Below are positions 15,559-20,066 of a stretch of 20,066 bases of DNA, in pieces. The notes beneath the pieces were generated by a model that had not been told where the DNA came from, did no database searches, and saw only the letters and a program-made list of their open reading frames with translations. Origin of the DNA: Christensenella sp. UBA3792. Its GTDB lineage: Bacteria; Bacillota; Clostridia; Christensenellales; CAG-138. The first letter of the stretch is position 1. Each line of letters begins with the position of its first letter. The stretch spans positions 5,652-25,717 of the forward strand of contig DFEW01000050.1 of NCBI GenBank assembly GCA_002369195.1, in the 5' to 3' direction. The translations under genes were made by a program, and so were the position numbers.

Positions 15559-17933
15559 TGCAGGTTCTGTTTGCACAGCACGGCGGGTTCTGCTTCGGCG
15601 TTTCGCGCGCGATCGATCTCGTCAACCGGGCGGCGGAGCAGTCGGACCGCGTGTTCACCTACGGCAAGATCATCCACAACGAACAGGTGGTCGGCGAGCT
15701 TGAGGCGCGCGGCATTCGCGCCGTCGACGGCATCGACGCGCTTGAGGCGGGGGACACGCTGGTCATCCGCGCGCACGGCGCACCGCCGCAGGTGTTCGAC
15801 GCGTGCCGAAATAAGGGCGTCAACGTCATCGACGCGACATGCCCGTTTGTAAAGCGCATCCATCGCATCGTCGAGCACGCAAGCGCGGCGGGCGAGGCGG
15901 TCGTGATCCTCGGCAAGGCGACGCATCCGGAGGTGATCGGCATCAAAAGCCGCGCCGGCGCGGACGCGGTCACGGTCGGTTCGCTTGCGGAGGCGGAAGC
16001 GCTCGATCTGCCCGACACGCTGACCTTCGTTTCGCAGACGACTGCCAAAAACGAGGACTACGACGCGATCAGGGCGTACCTTGCAGCGCACGTCGGCTGC
16101 CTGCACGCGTTCTGCACGATCTGCGACACGACGCGGCAGCGGCAGGAGGAAGCGGAGCGGTTGGCACAAAAATGCACCCGTATGTATGTGCTCGGCTCGC
16201 AAACCAGCGCAAACACCCGCGCTTTGCTTGAATTAACTAAAAAAACGTGTCCGCAAGCCGAAATCATTGAGAATATCGGTAAAATTTCTCTTGCAAAAAT
16301 AAAACACGATGATATAATAGGTGTAATCGCAGGCGCATCGACGCCTCACGCGATGATTAGGGAGGTTAAACAAGTAATGAGCGAACTCGAAAAGACGACG
16401 TTAGAAACCATCGAAGCGGAAGCTCCCGCTGAGGTTGTCGCCGAAGCCACTGAAGTCGTTGCAGAAGAAGCGCAGGCAGCCGCTGAGACGGTCGCCGAAG
16501 AAGCTGCTGAAGCGGTCGAAGAAGTGAAGGAAACCGTTGAAGCGGTAGAAGAAGCAGCGGCACCCGTTGCTGTCGAGGCGAAGGCGGAAGCCGAGCCCGA
16601 AACATTTGCAGAGGCCTTTGAAAAGACCGTCAGACGCATCCATCCCGGCCAGCTGATCACGGGCACCGTGCTCCAGATCGTGGACGGCGAAGTGTTCGTC
16701 AACATCGGCTACAAGGCAGACGGCGTGATCCCCAAGGGAGAATTCTCGCAGGATCCCGAAGTCCGTCCGGAAGACACGGTCAAGGAAGGCGACAGCATCG
16801 ATGTAGAAGTTGTCATGGTCAATGACGGTGAGGGCAATGTGCGCCTCTCCCGCAAGAACGTCGAAGGCAAGAAGCTTTGGGACGAAATGCTTGCGGATGA
16901 CGTCGAAGGCAAGGTCTACGAGGCAGTGGTAAAGGAAGTCGTCAAGGGCGGCCTCATCGCCGAGATCAACGGCGGTATCCGCGCTTTCATTCCGGCTTCG
17001 CACGTTTCCACCAAATACGTCGAGAACCTCGGCGAGTACGTCGGCAAGACCGTCAAGGTCAAGGTCCTCGAAGCGGACAAGGGCAAGAAGCGCATCGTCG
17101 CTTCCATCAAGCAGGTCCTGCTCGATGAAGCAAAGGCAGCCAAGCAGGCGAAGTGGGATTCTCTCGTCGTCGGCGAGAAGATCCACGGCATCGTTCGCCG
17201 CATCACCGATTTCGGCGCGTTCGTCGACATCGGCGGTCTCGACGGTCTCGTCCATGTCACCGACTGCGCATGGGGCAGAGTCAAGCATCCGAGCGATGCG
17301 CTGTCCATCGGTCAGGAAATCGAAGTGCTGATCCTCGGCGTCGATCGCGAGAAGGAACGCATTTCGCTGGGCTACAAGCAGCTTCAGCCGAAGCCCTGGA
17401 CCAAGGCGGCAGAGAAGTACCCGATCGGCACCATCGTCGAGGGCAAGGTCGTCCGCATCGTTCCGTTCGGCGCGTTCGTCGCGCTTGAGCCGACGATCGA
17501 CGGTCTCATCCACATTTCTCAGGTCGGTATCCACCGCATCGAGAAGGTCGAAGACGAGCTGAAGGTCGGCGACATCGTTCGCTGCAAGGTGCTTGACGTC
17601 AACGTCGAAGCAAAGCGCATCAGTCTGAGCCGCAAGGATGCTCTCATTGAGGAGAATCCGGAGATCGCGGAGCAGCTCGCAGCCGAGAAGGCGGAGCGCG
17701 ATCGCGTCAATGCGGAGCGCAGAGCACAGCGCGAAGCGCAGCGTGAGCAGCAGAACAAGGAACGCGAGGAGCGCAGCGCGCGCCGCTCGCAGGAAAACGG
17801 CGAACGCCGCGAATCCCGTCCGGATCGCCGCCGCCGCAACTCCGAAGACGGTGAGTATGAACTCCCGCCGGTGACCCAGACGACCACGTCTCTGGCAAGC
17901 CTGTTCGCAAACTTCAAGGCGGACGAGGAGTAA
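15558..17933 (+). CDS. ispH-rpsA: Fused 4-hydroxy-3-methylbut-2-enyl diphosphate reductase / ribosomal protein S1
   Basis: This 791-residue natural fusion begins with IspH (1-273), the last enzyme of the MEP isoprenoid pathway, holding a [4Fe-4S] cluster. Cluster cysteines are Cys12, Cys95 and Cys189 (in CTICDTTRQRQ). Substrate histidines His40, His73 and His123 and the Glu of THPEV are present. The usual SSN triad reads SAN (TSANTRAL). An Ala/Glu-rich acidic linker (about 275-345) leads to four S1 RNA-binding domains, roughly at 360-432, 449-520, 538-608 and 624-695. A charged Arg/Glu/Gln tail and a short conserved-looking end (TTSLASLFANFK) follow. IspH–S1 fusions are known in Clostridia. 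The frame is open back to 15099; the start at 15558 is chosen by GGAGG at 15546-15550 and the IspH N-terminus. An internal promoter and start for S1 lie at 16291-16379. Confidence 0.95.
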   Translation: MQVLFAQHGGFCFGVSRAIDLVNRAAEQSDRVFTYGKIIHNEQVVGELEARGIRAVDGIDALEAGDTLVIRAHGAPPQVFDACRNKGVNVIDATCPFVKRIHRIVEHASAAGEAVVILGKATHPEVIGIKSRAGADAVTVGSLAEAEALDLPDTLTFVSQTTAKNEDYDAIRAYLAAHVGCLHAFCTICDTTRQRQEEAERLAQKCTRMYVLGSQTSANTRALLELTKKTCPQAEIIENIGKISLAKIKHDDIIGVIAGASTPHAMIREVKQVMSELEKTTLETIEAEAPAEVVAEATEVVAEEAQAAAETVAEEAAEAVEEVKETVEAVEEAAAPVAVEAKAEAEPETFAEAFEKTVRRIHPGQLITGTVLQIVDGEVFVNIGYKADGVIPKGEFSQDPEVRPEDTVKEGDSIDVEVVMVNDGEGNVRLSRKNVEGKKLWDEMLADDVEGKVYEAVVKEVVKGGLIAEINGGIRAFIPASHVSTKYVENLGEYVGKTVKVKVLEADKGKKRIVASIKQVLLDEAKAAKQAKWDSLVVGEKIHGIVRRITDFGAFVDIGGLDGLVHVTDCAWGRVKHPSDALSIGQEIEVLILGVDREKERISLGYKQLQPKPWTKAAEKYPIGTIVEGKVVRIVPFGAFVALEPTIDGLIHISQVGIHRIEKVEDELKVGDIVRCKVLDVNVEAKRISLSRKDALIEENPEIAEQLAAEKAERDRVNAERRAQREAQREQQNKEREERSARRSQENGERRESRPDRRRRNSEDGEYELPPVTQTTTSLASLFANFKADEE
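16291..16325 (+). promoter_or_regulatory. Predicted internal promoter for S1 inside ispH
   Basis: TTGCAA (16291-16296) and a perfect TATAAT (16313-16318) are 16 bp apart, with TGA completing an extended -10 (16310-16312). It lies in a conspicuously AT-rich stretch of an otherwise GC-rich coding region. The predicted start is near 16325, about 52 bases before the internal ATG. Confidence 0.7.
16360..16365 (+). promoter_or_regulatory. Internal ribosome-binding site for S1
   Basis: GGGAGG lies 11 bases before the in-frame ATG at 16377, which begins the S1 part of the fusion. It would allow translation of S1 independent of IspH, either from the long mRNA or from the internal promoter transcript. 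Confidence 0.7.
16377..17933 (+). CDS. rpsA: 30S ribosomal protein S1, alternative product from an internal in-frame start
   Basis: The same frame as the fusion can be started at ATG 16377 (fusion residue 274), giving a free 518-residue S1-type protein. S1 binds mRNA on the 30S subunit and helps it load. The product would have the acidic Ala/Glu-rich N-terminal region, four OB-fold S1 domains and a basic, Arg-rich C-terminal tail. E. coli S1 has six domains; four is usual in Firmicutes. Support for separate expression is the promoter at 16291-16318, the GGGAGG at 16360-16365 and a start precisely at the domain boundary. Codon choice also shifts after this point toward forms such as GCA, GCT and GAA, as in highly expressed genes (by eye, not counted). 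Whether both products are made cannot be decided from sequence. Confidence 0.65.
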   Translation: MSELEKTTLETIEAEAPAEVVAEATEVVAEEAQAAAETVAEEAAEAVEEVKETVEAVEEAAAPVAVEAKAEAEPETFAEAFEKTVRRIHPGQLITGTVLQIVDGEVFVNIGYKADGVIPKGEFSQDPEVRPEDTVKEGDSIDVEVVMVNDGEGNVRLSRKNVEGKKLWDEMLADDVEGKVYEAVVKEVVKGGLIAEINGGIRAFIPASHVSTKYVENLGEYVGKTVKVKVLEADKGKKRIVASIKQVLLDEAKAAKQAKWDSLVVGEKIHGIVRRITDFGAFVDIGGLDGLVHVTDCAWGRVKHPSDALSIGQEIEVLILGVDREKERISLGYKQLQPKPWTKAAEKYPIGTIVEGKVVRIVPFGAFVALEPTIDGLIHISQVGIHRIEKVEDELKVGDIVRCKVLDVNVEAKRISLSRKDALIEENPEIAEQLAAEKAERDRVNAERRAQREAQREQQNKEREERSARRSQENGERRESRPDRRRRNSEDGEYELPPVTQTTTSLASLFANFKADEE

Positions 17934-17940
17934 ACTTCCG

Positions 17941-17979
17941 AACAAAGACCACCCGTTTTTGCGGGTGGTTTCTTTGTTT
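17941..17979 (+). terminator. Terminator of the surE–rpsA operon
   Basis: CCACCCG (17949-17955) pairs with CGGGTGG (17962-17968). The stem is extended by AACAAAGA (17941-17948) with TCTTTGTT (17971-17978) across a two-base bulge. The T-rich 3' side completes it, and the structure may work on both strands. Confidence 0.92.
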
Positions 17980-18025
17980 TACGCGAAAGTTGTTAAAAAT
18001 TTTGAAAATTTTTCGCAGATTTCTC

Positions 18026-18061
18026 TTTTCATACCGGAAAGTATCTGTTATAATACATCCG
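18026..18061 (+). promoter_or_regulatory. Promoter of the BMP-family lipoprotein gene
   Basis: TTTTCA (18026-18031) and a perfect TATAAT (18049-18054) are 17 bp apart, with TGT extending the -10 (18046-18048). Predicted start near 18061, so the leader is about 60 bases. A second identical TATAATACAT lies at 18073-18082. Confidence 0.8.
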
Positions 18062-18121
18062 TACGCATGGCGTATAATACATTTCCCGAGCACGGGAGAA
18101 TTTTATCAGGAGGAAATCAAA

Positions 18122-19375
18122 ATGAAGAAAATCATCGCTTTGTTGATGGTTCTCGCGATGGTCATCGCGGCGGTTGCCTGCACTAGCACGCCCGCGACGC
18201 CGGACAACACCCCGGCGAACAATGAACCGGCGAACAACGAACCGGCAAACAACAACGAAGGCGCAGCCACGGCAGCTTATAAAGTTGCGATGGTCACCGA
18301 CTACGGCGATATCACCGACGAGTCCTTCAACCAGGCAACCTACGAAGGCTGCAAGGAATTCTGCGAAGCGAACAACGTAGAGTTCACCTACAAGAAGCCG
18401 TCCGGCGACAGCACCGCAGAGCGTGTTTCCGCGGTTGAAGCGGCAATCGATGAGGGCTACAACGTGATCATCATGCCGGGCTTCGCATTTGCGGGCACCG
18501 TCGTCGAAGTTGCTCCGAAGTATCCGGACACCAAGTTCGTCGCGCTGGACGTCTCCCTCGGCGACCTGCTCGAAGCTGCGGTCACCGCTGCGGGTCAGCA
18601 GTATGACTACAATCCGGACAACTGGAATCTTGCAGACTTCGTCAACCTGAGCAACACCTACTGCGCGGTCTACCAGGAAGAGCTTTGCGGCTACATGGCG
18701 GGCGTTGCGGCAGTCAAGCTCGGCTATAAGCACCTCGGCTTCCTCGGCGGCATGGCGGTTCCGGCGGTTATCCGTTACGGCTACGGCTTCGTCCAGGGCG
18801 CAAACGCGGCGGCTGTTGAACTCGGCATTGCGGATCAGGTAACCGTTGAGTACGTCTACGGCAACCAGTTCTTCGGCGATGCGGACATCACCGCTTACAT
18901 GGACACCTGGTATCAGACCAAGGGCGTTGAAGTCGTCTTCGCATGCGGCGGCGGCATCTACACCTCCGCGGTTGAAGCGGCAAAGAAGGTTGAAGGTTCC
19001 AAGGTCATCGGCGTTGACGTCGACCAGGCTGCGATCATCGCAGGTCTCGGCGGCGAAGGCATGACCGTTACCTCCGCAATGAAGGGCCTGGCGGCAACCG
19101 TCAAGGCAACCCTCACCGACGTGATCCTCAACAACAACTGGGCAAACTACGCGGGCCAGGTTGCGAACCTCGGTCTCGTCTCCGGCGACGATCCGACGGC
19201 GAACTTCGTCCAGATCCCGATGGAGTCCACTCAGTGGGCAGACACCTTCACGCAGGACGACTATAAGGCGCTCGTCGCGAAGATGTTCGCAGGCGAAATC
19301 ACCGTTTCCAACGCGATCGGCGATATGCCCGCAACCGAAATCACCGTCAATGCGTACGGCAACATCAAGGGCTAA
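18122..19375 (+). CDS. BMP-family ABC transporter substrate-binding lipoprotein (nucleoside-type)
   Basis: This 417-residue lipoprotein captures solute outside the cell for an ABC importer. A signal peptide (basic MKK, hydrophobic core 4-18) ends in the lipobox AVAC, with Cys20 as the lipidated residue. A low-complexity Asn/Pro/Glu spacer (about 21-53) tethers the domain. The BMP/PnrA-like domain starts at KVAMVTDYGDITDESFNQ, where the D-x-SFNQ signature is diagnostic, and includes GFLGGMAVPAV, FACGGGIYTSAVEAA and VIGVDVDQ. Family members bind purine nucleosides or similar compounds; the exact ligand is not predictable here. AGGAGG (about 18109) sets the start at 18122, although the frame is open to 17990. 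The abundant-protein style of codon use and strong promoter suggest high expression. A terminator separates it from the ATPase gene. Confidence 0.93.
   Translation: MKKIIALLMVLAMVIAAVACTSTPATPDNTPANNEPANNEPANNNEGAATAAYKVAMVTDYGDITDESFNQATYEGCKEFCEANNVEFTYKKPSGDSTAERVSAVEAAIDEGYNVIIMPGFAFAGTVVEVAPKYPDTKFVALDVSLGDLLEAAVTAAGQQYDYNPDNWNLADFVNLSNTYCAVYQEELCGYMAGVAAVKLGYKHLGFLGGMAVPAVIRYGYGFVQGANAAAVELGIADQVTVEYVYGNQFFGDADITAYMDTWYQTKGVEVVFACGGGIYTSAVEAAKKVEGSKVIGVDVDQAAIIAGLGGEGMTVTSAMKGLAATVKATLTDVILNNNWANYAGQVANLGLVSGDDPTANFVQIPMESTQWADTFTQDDYKALVAKMFAGEITVSNAIGDMPATEITVNAYGNIKG
18212..18256 (+). repeat. Three 15-bp direct repeats in the lipoprotein spacer
   Basis: Three near-identical 15-base units (18212, 18227, 18242) encode Pro-Ala-Asn-Asn-Glu/Asn in tandem. 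They lengthen the flexible tether after the lipidated Cys and may vary in number between strains. Confidence 0.85.
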
Positions 19376-19390
19376 TCTTTGACCCGATCA

Positions 19391-19416
19391 GGGCTCGTGA
19401 AAACGAGCCCTTTTTT
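19391..19416 (+). terminator. Terminator after the BMP lipoprotein gene
   Basis: A perfect 7-bp stem (GGGCTCG 19391-19397 with CGAGCCC 19404-19410) and loop TGAAAA are followed by six T residues. Partial read-through would let the lipoprotein be made in excess over the transporter. Confidence 0.9.
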
Positions 19417-19464
19417 GTTTGCCGCGTTCGTCGAAAAAAACGGGTTTGCGTCGGAACATCGTAC

Positions 19465-19500
19465 TTGAAAAATGATATATCCTATGCTAAAATATGCTTG
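19465..19500 (+). promoter_or_regulatory. Promoter of the ABC ATPase gene
   Basis: TTGAAA (19465-19470) and TAAAAT (19488-19493) are separated by 17 bp, with an extended -10 TGC at 19485-19487. The predicted start is near 19500, about 49 bases before the TTG start codon. Confidence 0.8.
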
Positions 19501-19548
19501 ATAAGGTGCATGAGAATGCAATTTTACAGAGGATGGAGGTAGTGAGAT

Positions 19549-20066
19549 TTGGAAACGAAACCCGCTGCGAATGTTTCCGCTAAGGACAGCGCTCAGAATT
19601 ACACGATCGAGATGCTCAACATCACGAAGCGCTTTCCGGGTATCATCGCAAACGACAACATCACGCTTCAGCTGAGAAAGGGCGAGATCCACGCGCTGCT
19701 CGGCGAAAACGGCGCCGGCAAGTCCACGCTGATGAGCGTTCTGTTCGGTCTGTATCAGCCGGAAGAGGGCGTCATCAAGAAGGACGGCAAGGTCGTGAAG
19801 ATCAACGACCCGAACGACGCGAATGCGCTGGGCATCGGCATGGTGCATCAGCACTTCAAGCTGGTCGAGGTCTTCTCCGTGCTCGACAACATCATCATGG
19901 GCGTCGAGCCGAACAAGTTCGGGTTCCTCCAGAAGGCGGAAGCGAAGAAGAAGGTCATGGCGCTTTCGGAACGCTACGGTCTGCAGGTCGATCCCGACGC
20001 TAAGATCGAGGACATCACGGTCGGCATGCAGCAGCGTACCGAAATCCTCAAGATGCTCTACCGCGA
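19549..20066 (+). CDS. Nucleoside-type ABC transporter ATPase, N-terminal part (3' truncated by window edge)
   Basis: This is the ATPase expected to energise uptake with the preceding BMP lipoprotein. About 172 residues are visible; full members are about 500 residues with two ATPase domains. The first domain shows Walker A GENGAGKST, a Q-loop region MVHQHFKLVE and the degenerate signature ITVGMQQRTEILKML, which is characteristic of the first domain of the NupA/YufO and RbsA-like group. The start is TTG at 19549, supported by GGAGG at 19535-19539 nine bases upstream. An ATG at 19612 is in frame but has no comparable ribosome-binding site and would remove the residues before the first beta-strand. 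The usual order puts two permease genes next, outside the window. Confidence 0.9.
   Translation, partial: METKPAANVSAKDSAQNYTIEMLNITKRFPGIIANDNITLQLRKGEIHALLGENGAGKSTLMSVLFGLYQPEEGVIKKDGKVVKINDPNDANALGIGMVHQHFKLVEVFSVLDNIIMGVEPNKFGFLQKAEAKKKVMALSERYGLQVDPDAKIEDITVGMQQRTEILKMLYR

Overview
The window looks like a chromosomal segment of a GC-rich Firmicute, most probably an uncultured member of the Clostridia. The evidence is the natural IspH–ribosomal S1 fusion, the gene order flavoprotein–cmk–plsC–ispH/rpsA, Shine-Dalgarno sequences built on GGAGG, and AT-rich extended -10 promoters (TGnTATAAT type) standing out from a GC-rich background. The Pro-Thr 'TPTP' linker suggests a Christensenellales-like lineage, but that is only an inference. 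All supported genes are on the + strand. I saw no tRNA, rRNA, CRISPR array, transposase or phage gene.

Layout. (1) 1-2562: an amino-sugar operon of nagB (5' truncated), a free-standing GlmU-type left-handed beta-helix protein and glmM, closed by a terminator. (2) 2563-2948: a non-coding leader with an extended -10 promoter. (3) 2949-6785: two paralogous membrane-anchored PQQ-like beta-propeller proteins, separated by a terminator and a promoter. That promoter sits so close to the second gene that its mRNA is predicted to be leaderless. (4) 6787-8447: an OmpR-family response regulator and a short-loop sensor kinase, packed 1-2 bp behind the second propeller gene. (5) 8448-11959: a GTCAC-repeat-bearing intergenic region, then a MacB/LolD-type ATPase and a 903-residue FtsX-type permease made of two four-helix modules. 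(6) 11960-12313: non-coding, with hairpins and an identical 24-bp palindromic repeat present twice. (7) 12314-17979: a housekeeping operon of surE, an HI0933-type flavoprotein, cmk, plsC and ispH-rpsA. An apparent internal promoter and ribosome-binding site lie inside ispH, so S1 may also be made alone. (8) 17980-20066: a BMP-family lipoprotein and the start of its nucleoside-type ABC ATPase, each with its own promoter.

How the genes work together. Block 1 directs glucosamine-6-phosphate either to glycolysis (NagB) or to UDP-GlcNAc and the cell wall (GlmM, with the hexapeptide protein as a candidate acetyltransferase). Blocks 3-5 look like a surface-sensing and export unit: an extracytoplasmic propeller protein translated with a two-component system, followed by an ABC transporter whose promoter carries a candidate regulator site. 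This is the least described arrangement in the window. Block 7 combines nucleotide, phospholipid and isoprenoid precursor synthesis with translation. Block 8 is the start of a nucleoside (or related solute) uptake system.
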